Shown here: piece after piece, positions 16,682 through 28,114 of the stretch
Numbering within the stretch: position 1 is the first letter of the stretch
How the letters are laid out: each line of letters starts with the position of its first letter
From: Actinomycetota bacterium
Lineage (GTDB): Bacteria > Actinomycetota > Nitriliruptoria > Nitriliruptorales > Nitriliruptoraceae
DNA length: 64,000 nucleotides
Assembly: GCA_019347575.1 (NCBI GenBank)
Contig: JAHWKY010000015.1
Coordinates: 1-64,000, forward strand
Direction: 5' to 3'
Notes under the pieces: generated by a model
Database searches by the model: none
Seen by the model: only the letters and a program-made list of their open reading frames with translations
What the model was told of the DNA's origin: nothing
Translations under genes and position numbers: made by a program

Positions 16682-17319
16682 TGGATGCGGGCGGGACGCA
16701 CGGGCGCTCGCCCGGACCGTGGCTCCTGACGGTCGTCGGGACGCTGCTGCTACTCGCCGGCACCGTCCTCGTGCTCAGGTCCGCCACTCCCCTGGACGCC
16801 ATCTCACCGGTCGCGGTCGCGAACTCGGTGCTCCAGGGCGAGATCCCCGACATCGCCGGCCGGGGCGGTATCGGTCTGCCGTACGAGCACGGCGGCGAGG
16901 TGGCCTACGCGTTCGTCGTGCGCAACGACGGCCCGGTCGGCATCACGGTCACGTCGGTCGATGCGGGCGTGGGCGAGCGCACGCTGCTGTCGCCGTACGG
17001 GGTCTTCGTGCTCCCACCCGGCGCCCCGTTGGACGGCGGCGAACTGGAGCACGGCACCGCCTTCACCCCGTTCGCGCTCGGTTCCGGCGAGGAGCGCGTG
17101 ATCGTCGTGCGTGGGACCTTCGACAACTGCGAGTACTTCCACGAGCGCAACCTCGAGCCACACGCCAGCATCGACATCGGCTACCGCATGCTCGGTGTGC
17201 CCGGCAACCAGCGGGTGGAGTTCGATCGCGACATCGTCGTCAAGTCACCGATGATCGTCGGCTGTCCCGACCGCACGCTCGACCGCGAGGACGATCGCCG
17301 CACCGACGCAGGATCGTGA
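16681..17319 (+). CDS. Hypothetical membrane-anchored exported protein
   Basis: 212 residues. A single N-terminal hydrophobic segment (WLLTVVGTLLLLAGTVLVL, residues about 15-33) is followed by an extracytoplasmic beta-rich domain (EVAYAFVVRNDGPVGITVT) like Ig-type or DUF916-like folds with possible disulfide Cys (FDNCEYF, VGCPDR). Not assigned to a family. ATG 16681 shares a base with the YqeY stop, so it is co-expressed. It converges with the LPTTG gene with a one-base gap. Confidence 0.75.
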   Translation: MDAGGTHGRSPGPWLLTVVGTLLLLAGTVLVLRSATPLDAISPVAVANSVLQGEIPDIAGRGGIGLPYEHGGEVAYAFVVRNDGPVGITVTSVDAGVGERTLLSPYGVFVLPPGAPLDGGELEHGTAFTPFALGSGEERVIVVRGTFDNCEYFHERNLEPHASIDIGYRMLGVPGNQRVEFDRDIVVKSPMIVGCPDRTLDREDDRRTDAGS

Positions 17320-17320
17320 G

Positions 17321-19177
17321 TCAGGCGGCCGCGACCATCCCGTAGCGGTTCCTCCGGCCGAGGCGCACGGCAGCGCCCAGCAGCGCGATCCCGCCCACGA
17401 TCAACGCGACGCCGCTGCCCGTGGTCGGCAGGCTGGGACCAGCCGGCGCCGCGTCCACGGGCGGTGGCGCGGGATCGTCGTCCTCGTCCGGATCGGGCGC
17501 CGGTTGCGTCCCGGGGCCCTCGCGCCCGGCTGGCTGGACCGGATCGTCGAACCAGTCGCAACCGGGCGGGTCGGGGTTGTCCTCGCGGTCGTAGGGGGCA
17601 CACGGCGCAAGACCAGCGCTCTTGATCGCGGTGCCCGTCGGGAGCATCGACCCGCCGCTGTCGCAGTCGGGCAGGCCGATCTCGGAGTTGCTGGTGACGT
17701 CACCGGCGGCGGAGGTGTTGCCCTGCCAGCAGTTGCCCAGTCCCTCGTCGTCCCACCAGAAGTCGGTCCCGTTGGGCTGCTTCCACCCTTCCGGGTGCTC
17801 GGCGAGATGGTTGTCGCGGAACCAGTTGTGGTTGGACGTGTCGAACTGGTTGGCGCTCTCGAGGATCGATCCGGGGTCCTCGGGGCTGGCGCGCAGGATC
17901 GCGGGCACGAAGAACAGCATCACGCCGGTGCGCCAGTTGTCGTAGATCAGGTTGTCCTCGACGAGGTCGTGGTTCCCACCGGCGATCATCACCCCGGTGC
18001 CGGCGGGCACGGGGAAGACCGGGCACACCGTGCCCTGCTCGTAGCCGCGTTCGGCCGGGGGCCGGTCGCAGATGCCGCTGTGGACGAACTCCTTCACGTA
18101 GTTGGAGTTGTTGGCGTAGATGCGGTTGTTGCGCACCCACAGGTGGTCCTGGGGCATCCCCGGGTGCCCGCCGACGAAGCTGTCTACGACGATGCCGGTC
18201 TGGTTGGCGTAGAACTCGCTGTCGTGGATGTAGATCGAGTTGCCGGCCGTGCCCGAGTGGCCGAGGGCGTTGTGGTGGCTCTTGCAGTTGCGGATCTCGA
18301 TCGACCAGCGATCGAGCGGCCCGGTCTGATCGCTGTCGCTGTTCACATCCGCCGCCGATCCGGGGTACAGACCGGAGTCGCCGTTGTGGTGCGCCTCGCA
18401 GTTCTGCATCACCCCGTGGTCGGACGTGAACGTCAGGATCCCGTAGAGGTCGTTGTAGCGGGTGACGACCCGGTCGAGCAGGTACCCGTCGGTCTCGTGG
18501 ACGTAGACCGCGTTCTCTCGGAACAGCTCGAACGTCATGTTGCTCAGCACGAAGCCGTCGGCGCGGTCCGCCTTCAGCCCGTTGTGCTTGATCCAGTCAC
18601 CGTCCGCTTGGAAACCGCCTCGCAGTACCGTGTCCTCGGGTCGCTCCCCCGTGCCCATGATCTGCAGGTCACAGAGGTTGTTGTCGCACGCGAGGTCCGC
18701 ATCCTCCGGGTCGTCGCCCGCGATCGTGACCAGGTTGATGACCTCGCCACACGTCACGATGAGGTCGTACTCCACGATGCCGCCGTCGTAGTCCTCGGTG
18801 CAGGCAGGAGCGTGCGAAGGCTCCTCGCGGTACGTGCCCGGCAGGACGTAGATGTTGGTCCCTGGCTGACCGTTGTCACGGACGTGGTAGACGGCGGCCT
18901 GGATGTGCTCGAAGTCGCAGCCGTGGTCGTCGAGCAGGTGCTGGTTGAACCCCTTCACGTCCGCGTCCGTCATCGCTGCGACGGCCGCGGCGCTGCCGGG
19001 CTTGCAGACCACGACGTGAGGTGTGAACTCGTCGTGCTCGCGCAGCTCGGGGACGGTGCCATCGCCGGGCGGGAACTGGCTCTCGCGTTCCTCGTGGGCC
19101 AACGCCGCGGAAGCGCTGAGGACCAGGCTCGCCGCCAGGGCGAGGACCGTCACGGATCGACGCGTGGTGGATGACAT
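17321..19177 (-). CDS. Exported right-handed beta-helix protein with LPTTG sorting-like tail
   Basis: 618 residues. Signal peptide (VTVLALAASLVLSASAALA, cut near residue 27). A long right-handed parallel beta-helix follows with many Asn/Asp/His turns (MTFELFRENAVYVHETDGY, IEIRNCKSHHNALGHSGT, VRNNRIYANNSNYVKE), resembling NosD/pectate-lyase-like surface proteins. A Pro/Asp linker leads to LPTTG, a hydrophobic helix (VALIVGGIALLGAAV) and positive charges, then a short extra tail (GMVAAA). Probably anchored to the cell envelope by a sortase that is not in this window. A paralogue lies at 24970-26334. Ligand or substrate unknown. Confidence 0.88.
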   Translation of the reverse strand: MSSTTRRSVTVLALAASLVLSASAALAHEERESQFPPGDGTVPELREHDEFTPHVVVCKPGSAAAVAAMTDADVKGFNQHLLDDHGCDFEHIQAAVYHVRDNGQPGTNIYVLPGTYREEPSHAPACTEDYDGGIVEYDLIVTCGEVINLVTIAGDDPEDADLACDNNLCDLQIMGTGERPEDTVLRGGFQADGDWIKHNGLKADRADGFVLSNMTFELFRENAVYVHETDGYLLDRVVTRYNDLYGILTFTSDHGVMQNCEAHHNGDSGLYPGSAADVNSDSDQTGPLDRWSIEIRNCKSHHNALGHSGTAGNSIYIHDSEFYANQTGIVVDSFVGGHPGMPQDHLWVRNNRIYANNSNYVKEFVHSGICDRPPAERGYEQGTVCPVFPVPAGTGVMIAGGNHDLVEDNLIYDNWRTGVMLFFVPAILRASPEDPGSILESANQFDTSNHNWFRDNHLAEHPEGWKQPNGTDFWWDDEGLGNCWQGNTSAAGDVTSNSEIGLPDCDSGGSMLPTGTAIKSAGLAPCAPYDREDNPDPPGCDWFDDPVQPAGREGPGTQPAPDPDEDDDPAPPPVDAAPAGPSLPTTGSGVALIVGGIALLGAAVRLGRRNRYGMVAAA

Positions 19178-19366
19178 CGCGGCCTACTCGGAAGTGGTCA
19201 ACGCAGGCTAGCCGCGGCGGTCGAGGGCGGCGCTCGGGCCCTCTCGCCGTCGAGTCGCGGCAGGTGCGACCGCATGGCGGTCGAGGAGCAACTCACCCGA
19301 ACGGGTGACGTCCTCGGCTGCCACGTGCGCCATGGTGAGAGCACGGCCCTGAGGTAAGGAGATCCC

Positions 19367-19798
19367 ATGTTCCAGGCTGTCGATCCGAAGATCGAACGAC
19401 TCCGTACGGTCCGCCTGTTCGCAAACCTGCACGACGGTGATGTGCGGCGAATCGGCCGCCTCGTCTCGGAGGTGGAACGTCCGGCGGGAACGATCCTGAT
19501 CGAGGAGGATGCCTACGGCGCGGAGGCCTTCATCATCCAGTCGGGGACGGTCCGCCTCGAACACGACGGGGTCCTGCTCACCCGACTGGGCGCCGGTGAG
19601 ATCGTTGGGGAGTTCGCGTTGATCGACCAGCGGCCACGGTCCGCGACCGCGGTAGCCGAGACCGACGTGGCGCTGTTGGTGCTCAGTACTAGGGAGTTCG
19701 ATCGCCTGGTCGACGAGGTCCCAGCCATCGCCCGTCGTCTGCTCGCCGTGCTGGCGGGGCGCGTCAGGGCCGCCAACCACGCACTCGATCGAACCTGA
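19367..19798 (+). CDS. Single-domain cyclic-nucleotide-binding (Crp-type) protein
   Basis: 143 residues forming just one cNMP-binding domain: LFANLHDGDVRRIGRLV, GTILIEEDAYGAEAFIIQSG, then the phosphate-binding cassette GEIVGEFALIDQRPRSATAVA with the conserved Glu and Arg. No HTH or other output domain follows, so it must act through a partner. AAGGAG lies six bases before ATG 19367. Its closest downstream neighbour, 81 bases away on the same strand, is a class III nucleotide cyclase fused to a regulator, suggesting a cNMP sender/receiver pair (inference). Confidence 0.9.
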   Translation: MFQAVDPKIERLRTVRLFANLHDGDVRRIGRLVSEVERPAGTILIEEDAYGAEAFIIQSGTVRLEHDGVLLTRLGAGEIVGEFALIDQRPRSATAVAETDVALLVLSTREFDRLVDEVPAIARRLLAVLAGRVRAANHALDRT

Positions 19799-19879
19799 TC
19801 CGGGCTCTGGGCTCGGCGTTGTCGACTACCGCCGGGGCACCGCGTGTGCTGGTATGCGATCAGCCAGGGTGAGGGGATC

Positions 19880-22800
19880 GTGAGAGACACGCTTCCGTCA
19901 GGGACGGTCACGCTGCTCCTCGGCGACCTCGAGGGGTCGGTGCGGGCGTGGGAACGCGACCCGGAGGCGATGGCGAAGGCCATGGCACGCGTCGACGCCC
20001 TGATCACCGACCACCTTGAGCAGCACGACGGCCTCCGCCCCGAGGAGCAGGGCGAGGGTGACAGCTTCGTCCTCGCGTTCACGCGCGCGTCGGACGCCCT
20101 CGCGTGTGCCCTGGACCTCCAGCAGGCGTTCGAGCACGAGCTGTGGCCCGGAGGCGTCGATCTCCGCTTCCGGATCGCGCTGCACACCGGCGAGGTCGAG
20201 CTTCGGGACGAGCATCGGTACGTCGGCGCCGCGATCAACCGGTGCGCGCGCGTGCGGAGCCTGGCGCACGGTGGACAGACGTTGCTGTCCCGGACGACGC
20301 AGAGCCTCGTGGCGAACAGGCTGCCCGACGGTGCGGGGCTGCGGTACCTGGGGTCGCACGAGCTGCGGGGCATGACGCAACCCGAAGACGTGTACCAACT
20401 GACACACCCGGCCCTGCGCGACGACTTCCCGGCCTTCGACACCCACGACGTTCCGACCGACAACCTGCCGGTGCAGGTCACGAGCTTCGTGGGACGCTCG
20501 GGCGAGCTCGCCGAGGTCACACGGTTGCTCGAGGGCACACGCGTGCTGACCCTCACCGGTGCCGGCGGCAGCGGCAAGACCCGGCTCTCGCTCGAGGCCG
20601 CACGTGGCCTCGGTGACCGCTACCCCGATGGCACGTGGTGGGCGGATCTGGCTTCGCTGGCGGACCCGGACCTCGTCCCGGCAGCCGTCGCCTCCGCGGC
20701 GGGCGTGCAGGGGCAGCCCGGCGAGTCCCTCATCGAGACGTTGCAGCGGAGCTTGCGGGAACGGCACACCCTGGTCATCGTCGACAACTGCGAGCACGTG
20801 ATCGAGGTGGCGGCCAAGCTGGTCGATGCCGTGGTCCATGCGTGCCCGGGCGTGGACGTGCTGGCCACGAGCCGCGAGCCCCTCGGCATCGACGGCGAGA
20901 CCGCGTTCCGCGTCCCGTCCCTGTCGCTCCCAGCCGACGACGCGTCGTCCATCGGCGCGGTCGGCCAGACCGAAGCCGCGCAGCTGTTCGTCGACCGTGC
21001 CCGCAGCGTCCGGCCGAACTTCCGGCTCACCGAGGTCAACACCCCTGCGGTGGCGCAGGTATGCCGCCGACTCGACGGGATCCCGCTCGCCATCGAGTTG
21101 GCCGCCTCGCGCGTGCGCATGCTCTCGCCCGAGCAGATCGCGGACGGCCTCACCGACCGCTTCCGTCTGCTGACCGGCGGACCGCGGACCGCCGTGCCCC
21201 GTCAACGCACCCTCGAGGCGTCGGTCGAGTGGAGCTACGGGCTGCTGTCGGACCAGGAACGGCTGGTGCTGGCACGACTGTCGGCGTTCGCCGGCACGTT
21301 CGGGCTCGACGGGGCCGAGCAGGTGTGCACCGACGAGGGCATCAACTCCTACCAGGTGCTCGACCTGCTGTCGGTCCTGGTCGACCGATCCCTGGTGCAG
21401 GTCGACGAGTCCACCGGGGACGCCAGGTACCGGCTGCTCGAGACGATCCGCGTCTTCGCACGCCAGCGGCTCGCCGATCTCGATGATCCCGCACGCGTGC
21501 GCGACCGCCATCTGGCGTTCTGCGTCGGCCTGGCCGAGCAGGGCAGGCTCGGCCTCGTCCTCGACTTCGACACCTGGCACGCCCGGCTCGCCGCCGAGGT
21601 CGACAACCTCCGTGCGGCGATGGAGTGGGCGGTGGCGTCCGGCGATCCCCTGGACGTGGTGAAGATCGCCGAGCCGATCTTCGGGTTCTGGATCATCCGT
21701 GGCCTGTACGCCGAGATGCAGCGCCGCCTGAGGGACGCCACGGCGTCGCCGGTGCTGGAGACGGTCGACCGTGCGCGGGGGCTCACGACGGCTGCGATCC
21801 TCACGCTGATGGGCGGTGACTACCCCGCGTCATACGAGTTCGCGTCCGAGGCCGTCGACCTCGCCGACCAGCACGACGACCTGGACACGCGCACCCGCTC
21901 GCACCTCTACCGCGCCTGGACCGGGGCGTTCTCGGGACGGCGGAACGACGAGCAGATCTGGGCCGACCTCGATCTGTCCCACGAGCTCGCGACCGCCCTC
22001 GGCAACCCCGAGATGCTGGCTCGCTGGGGGATGTATGCGGGCGTGATCGAGCTCAACGGACGCTCGATCAGCGGTGGACGAGCGACGCTGGAGGATGCGC
22101 TCGACGTGGCCACGGCGAGCAACCTCCCCGCCCTCGAGATCCCGATCAGGACGTTCCTGGCGGTGGTCGGCTGGTGGGGCGCCGACGTGGACTTCGGCCG
22201 TCACCACGCGAGCATCGCGTTCGAGCTCGCCCAGCCACTCCACTTCCATGCGTTCGCGTCCCTGGCACGGTCCGTTCACGGTGCGTTGCACGCCATGGCG
22301 GGGGACGAGACCGCAGCCCGGCGCCACACGGACGAGGCGAACCGGATCGCGCAACGGGCGGGGCTTCACGCGTTCCAGCTCCACGCGCTGCGCACGCTCG
22401 CCTACGTCGAGCACCGCGTCGCCGATCCGGCGACGGCGCGCACCCTGGCCGACGAAGCACTTGCCGCCATCGGCAGCCGCATGGGTGGCCTGGAGGAAGG
22501 CATCGTGGGGTACTTGGCCGGTGTCGCGGCTCTGCGGACAGGCGATACGTCAGCGGCCCAGCGGCACCTCGAGGTTGCTCACGAGGTGACCCGTGACCCT
22601 TCCTTCAGGTGGGCACACGGACGCGCGCTGCTCGGTCTCGCCTACCTCGCTGGCCTCGACGAGGACATCGAGACCGCCTGGCTGAGGGCGCACGAGGCCC
22701 TCGACGTCCTCGCGACCTGGGGCGACCCGCTGGGCAGCGCCGCCGCGCTGGAGGCCATCGCCGGGATGGCGACGACCACCGGCGACCCCGACAAGGCGGC

Positions 22801-23212
22801 GCGGCTGCTCGGAGCCGCCGAGCGGCAGTACGAGGAACGTGGCATCGCACGCTTCCCGCTCGAGGCCGACCGACATCCGGCCGTCGTCTCCGCGACCCGG
22901 GAAGCTCTGGGCCCCGAGGAGTTCGATCGGCTCCGGTCCGAAGGCAGGGCGCTGCCGTGGGAGGATGCCGTGGCCTACGCGCGCCGGGGCCGGGGCGAGC
23001 GCGGCAGGCCCGCGGTCGGGTGGGACAGCCTCACCCCGGCCGAGCGCGACGTGGTCCGCTGCGTGACGGAGGGCCTGCGCAACACCGAAATCGCCGAGCG
23101 GCTGTTCGTGAGCGTCAACACGGTCAAGACCCACCTGTCGCACGTCTACACCAAGCTCGACCTGTCCAGTCGCGCCGAGCTCGCGGCGCTGGCCGTCCGA
23201 CGTGACCCCTGA
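19880..23212 (+). CDS. Class III cyclase - STAND ATPase - TPR - LuxR HTH fusion regulator
   Basis: 1110 residues. Residues 5-175: class III adenylate/guanylate cyclase, with the metal Asp in LLGDLEGS (D16), a second in EGDSFVLAF, and [10 protein letters not shown] near the end. About 190-480: STAND/NB-ARC ATPase with P-loop GAGGSGKT near 227 and VIVDNCEHV as Walker B. About 500-1000: TPR-like helices. 1045-1105: LuxR-type HTH ([37 protein letters not shown]). GTG 19880 is preceded by GAGGGG and starts at the cyclase fold. Such proteins are large transcription activators that integrate a signal on the TPR part. Its own cyclase residues look intact. Confidence 0.93.
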   Translation: MRDTLPSGTVTLLLGDLEGSVRAWERDPEAMAKAMARVDALITDHLEQHDGLRPEEQGEGDSFVLAFTRASDALACALDLQQAFEHELWPGGVDLRFRIALHTGEVELRDEHRYVGAAINRCARVRSLAHGGQTLLSRTTQSLVANRLPDGAGLRYLGSHELRGMTQPEDVYQLTHPALRDDFPAFDTHDVPTDNLPVQVTSFVGRSGELAEVTRLLEGTRVLTLTGAGGSGKTRLSLEAARGLGDRYPDGTWWADLASLADPDLVPAAVASAAGVQGQPGESLIETLQRSLRERHTLVIVDNCEHVIEVAAKLVDAVVHACPGVDVLATSREPLGIDGETAFRVPSLSLPADDASSIGAVGQTEAAQLFVDRARSVRPNFRLTEVNTPAVAQVCRRLDGIPLAIELAASRVRMLSPEQIADGLTDRFRLLTGGPRTAVPRQRTLEASVEWSYGLLSDQERLVLARLSAFAGTFGLDGAEQVCTDEGINSYQVLDLLSVLVDRSLVQVDESTGDARYRLLETIRVFARQRLADLDDPARVRDRHLAFCVGLAEQGRLGLVLDFDTWHARLAAEVDNLRAAMEWAVASGDPLDVVKIAEPIFGFWIIRGLYAEMQRRLRDATASPVLETVDRARGLTTAAILTLMGGDYPASYEFASEAVDLADQHDDLDTRTRSHLYRAWTGAFSGRRNDEQIWADLDLSHELATALGNPEMLARWGMYAGVIELNGRSISGGRATLEDALDVATASNLPALEIPIRTFLAVVGWWGADVDFGRHHASIAFELAQPLHFHAFASLARSVHGALHAMAGDETAARRHTDEANRIAQRAGLHAFQLHALRTLAYVEHRVADPATARTLADEALAAIGSRMGGLEEGIVGYLAGVAALRTGDTSAAQRHLEVAHEVTRDPSFRWAHGRALLGLAYLAGLDEDIETAWLRAHEALDVLATWGDPLGSAAALEAIAGMATTTGDPDKAARLLGAAERQYEERGIARFPLEADRHPAVVSATREALGPEEFDRLRSEGRALPWEDAVAYARRGRGERGRPAVGWDSLTPAERDVVRCVTEGLRNTEIAERLFVSVNTVKTHLSHVYTKLDLSSRAELAALAVRRDP

Positions 23213-23247
23213 CGACCTACGCTGACAACCTCCGTCGCCGGGGCCCC

Positions 23248-24870
<1,623 letters not shown>

Positions 24871-24969
24871 CACCTTCCTCGGCGACGCCCGCCCGGGCAA
24901 CCGCCGGCGCTCCAGGAACCCGTCACGTCGTCCCGGCCTCGTACGTCCGCCGCGGAAGGATCGCGCGGG

Positions 24970-26334
24970 TCAGCGGTGGCGGAACCCGACCGCCGAACCC
25001 AGCAGGAACAAGCCGGCCACGAGGGCGGCCAGGCCGCCGCCGGTCGTGGGCAGGGACGACGACGCCGGCTGGGGCGTCGGCGGCGTCGATGGGGCCGCCT
25101 CGGTGGCACCGTCACCGTCGGCTGCCGCCGGCATGTTCTGCTGCTGCGGCGCGTCGGGCATGGTCTCGTAGCTCGGACGCTGACGGAGGTCGGCCTCGTT
25201 CTGCGCCAGGTCCGACGCGAGCGCGGAAGCCGACGTCGGCGAGCCGTTGCCCGGTGGGAACGGCACGTCCTTCAAGCCGGTACCACCGCAGCCCCACGCC
25301 CCGTCCTCCTCGATCCCGGGCGGGTCGCTCGTCGCGAACGTGTTGCCCTCGAAGCAGTTGCCCTCACCGGACGCCGCGGTGATGGTGAGGTCAGCCAAGC
25401 CGCTGTCCTCGACCGTGTTGTCGCGCACCGTGTTGTTCTTCGGGTGCCAGATCGGATCGGGTTCCGGCAACGGGAAGATCGCGATCCCGTACTTGTCATG
25501 ACCCGTGACGGTGTTGCCCTCCACGACGTTCTCGTTGCCACCGGCGATGCCGATGCCGACGCCGATCAGCGAACCAGCGAGGTTGTGCGCAGGCGAGTCC
25601 GCGTTGCTGTTGTCCTTGACGACGTTGTTGCGGATGACCGCCTGTCGCTGTGGTGGATCCTCCTCGCTCGTGAGCGAGTTCGGCAGGATCCCGGTGCCGT
25701 TGTTCTGCCACAACGAGTCCTCGAGCACGAGGTTGCCGCCGGCGTTGGTGCCGCTGTAGCCCAGCGCGGAGTACTCGGCGACGAGGCGGCGCAGGGCGAT
25801 GTTGCAGGGGTTGCACTGCCCCACGTAGTAGGCGGCGTCGGCCGAACCGGACGCGTAGCTGTCCTCGAACACGCCGTTGGCGGAGTCGAACGAGAAGATG
25901 GCGTAGATGCCGATCCGGTACGCGGTGAGGTAGCGCCCGAGGAAGCCGTCGACCGACTGCCAGTAGAAGCCGTTGCCGTCGTAATCGTGCGCGGTCATGT
26001 TCTCGATGGTGACGCCGTCGGCGCCGTTGACCTCGATGGCCGTGCTCAGCTCGTTGCGCCCGTCGAGGACGGTGCGGTTGCGGTCGACGCCGCGGATGGT
26101 GATGCCCGCCTGTTCGGGGCCGACGAAGACCTCCTCGTGGTACTCGCCGACATCCACGAGCACGACGTCACCCGCCGTCGACGCGTCCACCGCCGCCTGG
26201 ATGGTGGCGAACTCCTGCGGCACGCGGAGGGTGCGCTCCTGCGCCTCGGCTCGAGGAGCGAGCACGACCGCCGCGAGCGCGAGCGCAGCAAGGCCGAGGA
26301 CGAGTCGAGGGACGGAGCGGACGTGCACGGTCAC
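24970..26334 (-). CDS. Exported NosD-like beta-helix protein with LPTTG tail
   Basis: 454 residues. A signal peptide (LVLGLAALALAAVVLAPRAEA) is followed by a beta-helix domain opening with the classic LRVPQEFATIQAAVDASTAG, then repeated Asn-rich coils (GVTIENMTAHDYDGNGFY, IRNNVVKDNSN, VVEGNTVTGHDKYGI). The tail is SSLPTTGGGLAALVAGLFLLGSAVGFRHR-like: LPTTG, hydrophobic span, Arg/His end. Same architecture as 17321-19177. Start GTG 26334, with GTG two codons later as an alternative. Divergent from the cupredoxin gene. Confidence 0.88.
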   Translation of the reverse strand: MTVHVRSVPRLVLGLAALALAAVVLAPRAEAQERTLRVPQEFATIQAAVDASTAGDVVLVDVGEYHEEVFVGPEQAGITIRGVDRNRTVLDGRNELSTAIEVNGADGVTIENMTAHDYDGNGFYWQSVDGFLGRYLTAYRIGIYAIFSFDSANGVFEDSYASGSADAAYYVGQCNPCNIALRRLVAEYSALGYSGTNAGGNLVLEDSLWQNNGTGILPNSLTSEEDPPQRQAVIRNNVVKDNSNADSPAHNLAGSLIGVGIGIAGGNENVVEGNTVTGHDKYGIAIFPLPEPDPIWHPKNNTVRDNTVEDSGLADLTITAASGEGNCFEGNTFATSDPPGIEEDGAWGCGGTGLKDVPFPPGNGSPTSASALASDLAQNEADLRQRPSYETMPDAPQQQNMPAAADGDGATEAAPSTPPTPQPASSSLPTTGGGLAALVAGLFLLGSAVGFRHR

Positions 26335-26420
26335 GTTGCGGTTCTTCCAACCGGGTCGGGTTATCGTAACCGCGCCAACAGCCCGGTCGACGCCGGTCCT
26401 GGCCTGGAGGTTGCACGAGC

Positions 26421-27221
26421 ATGCGACGACGCGCCCCGGCTGGACCCGTCGGCCTGCTCGCCCTCACCACAGCGGGGCTGCTCGCCTTCGGGGTCGGCGC
26501 TGCCGCAGCCCAGGCCTCGGCGTCGGTGCAGATTAGCCACGCCGGCGCCCCGACCGACTGCAACAGCTCGAGCCCCTACGGCTACGAACCCGCCGAGGTC
26601 CACGTGGACCGCGGCGGCACCGTGACGTGGAGCAACCCGTCGAACCACGGGGTCTGCGGGGCGCAGCCGCACCCCAGCCGCTGCCTCAACGAGGCTCAGA
26701 GCTCGGCATCACCGCGCGGCCGGACCAAGGGCACCTGCCCGTGGTCATCGTTCACGCTCGACGCTGGTGAGTCGGTCGACGTGAGCTTCCCGCAGGACGG
26801 CACGTTCCAGTACCAGTGCTCGGTGCATCCCTACATGTACGGCACGGTCGTGGCCGGCGACGGCGAGCCTGGCGATCCCGCACCTTCCCCGCCCCCGCCC
26901 CCGCCCCCGCCCGAGCCCGAACCCGAGCCGCAAGCGCCCAGCCCCACGGACCGCCAGCAACCGGGGGCCACGCAGCCGCCGACGACACCCGCCGGGACCG
27001 GGACCGTCGAGGGCACGGAGGCGACCACGCCGACCGTGCCGTCCACCGAGGTGACCCCAGCACCGGTCGCGACGGCGGCCACCGCATCCCCGACGCCGAG
27101 CCCTGGCCCTGGGGCCGCCTCTGAGGAGGACGACGGTTCGAACGGTGGCCTCGAGCTGCTCGCGACCATCCTGCTGGCGGCGACCACCGGTGCGCTCGTG
27201 TACGTCCGACAGCTCCCGTGA
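26421..27221 (+). CDS. Exported plastocyanin-like copper protein with Pro-rich stalk and membrane anchor
   Basis: 266 residues. Signal peptide to about residue 31. Cupredoxin domain with copper ligands: His in SNPSNHGVC, then Cys, His and Met in QYQCSVHPYMYG near residue 135. A stalk of about 80 residues with eight consecutive Pro and Glu-Pro repeats follows, then Thr/Ala-rich sequence and a C-terminal transmembrane helix (LELLATILLAATTGALVYV). Probably an outer-face electron carrier tethered to the membrane. ATG 26421 has GGAGG 11 bases upstream. GTGA overlap with the next cupredoxin. Confidence 0.88.
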   Translation: MRRRAPAGPVGLLALTTAGLLAFGVGAAAAQASASVQISHAGAPTDCNSSSPYGYEPAEVHVDRGGTVTWSNPSNHGVCGAQPHPSRCLNEAQSSASPRGRTKGTCPWSSFTLDAGESVDVSFPQDGTFQYQCSVHPYMYGTVVAGDGEPGDPAPSPPPPPPPPEPEPEPQAPSPTDRQQPGATQPPTTPAGTGTVEGTEATTPTVPSTEVTPAPVATAATASPTPSPGPGAASEEDDGSNGGLELLATILLAATTGALVYVRQLP

Positions 27222-27643
27222 GGGTCGCCCTCACCGTCTGCTCGATGGTCGCGATCCTCACGAGCAGCGCCTGCTCGTCGACGCCCGAGCCGGACACGAC
27301 CATCACCCTGGCCGAGTACGTGATCGGGGTCGAGAGCCAACTGGACGCGGGTTCGCACGTCATCGAGCTCACGAACGTGGGCGCCGCGCACCACAACCTC
27401 ACGATCTGCCCAGCGGAGACCGCAGCGACGTGTGGTGGCGAGGGCATCGAGATGGAGGTGCTGCGCAAGCCCGAGCAGGCGCGCGACCCCTCGATCATCC
27501 CCGACCGCAGCGCGGGCATCACGATCGGCCGCAACTGGACCGCGATCGTCGAGGTCGAGCTCGCTCCCGGCACCTACCGGTTCTTCTGCGGGGTCATCGG
27601 CCACGCCGAGCGCGGGATGCGCAACCTCGTGACCGTGTCGTAG
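27218..27643 (+). CDS. Cupredoxin-domain lipoprotein
   Basis: 141 residues. A hydrophobic leader ending in SSACSS (possible lipid-modified Cys, imperfect lipobox) is followed by a cupredoxin fold whose ligands are His in GAAHHNLTICP, then Cys, His and Met in FFCGVIGHAERGM. The start is GTG overlapping the previous stop, so the two copper proteins are made from one transcript. Possible role in copper handling or in electron transfer on the outer membrane face. No oxidase or sortase is adjacent. Confidence 0.85.
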   Translation: MRVALTVCSMVAILTSSACSSTPEPDTTITLAEYVIGVESQLDAGSHVIELTNVGAAHHNLTICPAETAATCGGEGIEMEVLRKPEQARDPSIIPDRSAGITIGRNWTAIVEVELAPGTYRFFCGVIGHAERGMRNLVTVS

Positions 27644-27652
27644 CCGCCAGCC

Positions 27653-27670
27653 CCCGAGAGCCCCCTCGGG
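27653..27670 (+). terminator. Weak hairpin after the cupredoxin pair
   Basis: CCCGAG pairs with CTCGGG around a six-base loop, nine bases after the stop at 27643, between convergent genes. Confidence 0.35.
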
Positions 27671-27718
27671 CTCGCCATCCGGTTGGTCATCGGGCTCGCC
27701 CCCCCGGTCCGGCCTCGG

Positions 27719-28018
27719 TCAGGCCCCGAACAGCTCGGCTGCTTCCGTGCGGGTCCGCACGGGGCGGATGTGGATCGTGTTGGTCAGGGCGATGCCGCTG
27801 TCGATCAGCCACGACTCGATGGCCCCCGCACTGTCGGCGCTCACGGCGTAGAACTGCTGGTGACCGACCGTGTCCACCCACGCGTCGTCGATCGTGACGC
27901 CCCAGGCCGCAGCGCTACCGTCCGCGTCGGTGAGGAAGGCGAGCATCGCCGCCTTGCGCTCGGGTGAGCCGAGGGCGCACAGGGACGGCGGGTGCTCGAG
28001 CGTCACGAGGTAGTGCAC
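27719..28018 (-). CDS. Hypothetical protein, 99 residues (YCII/muconolactone-isomerase-like fold suspected)
   Basis: Starts VHYLVTLEHPPSLCALG at GTG 28018 with AAGGA in front. The pattern of an N-terminal beta-strand (HYLVTLEHPP), a helix (ERKAAMLAFLTD), then AWVDTVGHQQFYAVSADSAGAIESWLI resembles ferredoxin-like alpha/beta-barrel proteins acting on small molecules (DUF3303- or YCII-like), but I cannot assign a family. Divergent from the enoyl-CoA hydratase with about 96 bases between starts. Confidence 0.65.
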   Translation of the reverse strand: MHYLVTLEHPPSLCALGSPERKAAMLAFLTDADGSAAAWGVTIDDAWVDTVGHQQFYAVSADSAGAIESWLIDSGIALTNTIHIRPVRTRTEAAELFGA

Positions 28019-28114
28019 CGGTCGTCCTTCGCTGGAGGCGGGTACGCAGCTTGCCGCGTGAGCCTCGCCACATCCACATCCGAACACCGACCACCGTCTA
28101 CCCCGGAGCGAGCC

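Noticed and set aside
17504-19174. 556-codon plus-strand frame opposite the LPTTG beta-helix gene
   Set aside because: Val/Asp/Arg-rich shadow. The minus strand encodes signal peptide, beta-helix and LPTTG tail.
19898-21580. 560-codon minus-strand frame opposite the cyclase-STAND gene
   Set aside because: Shadow with skewed composition. Cyclase and ATPase motifs lie on the plus strand.
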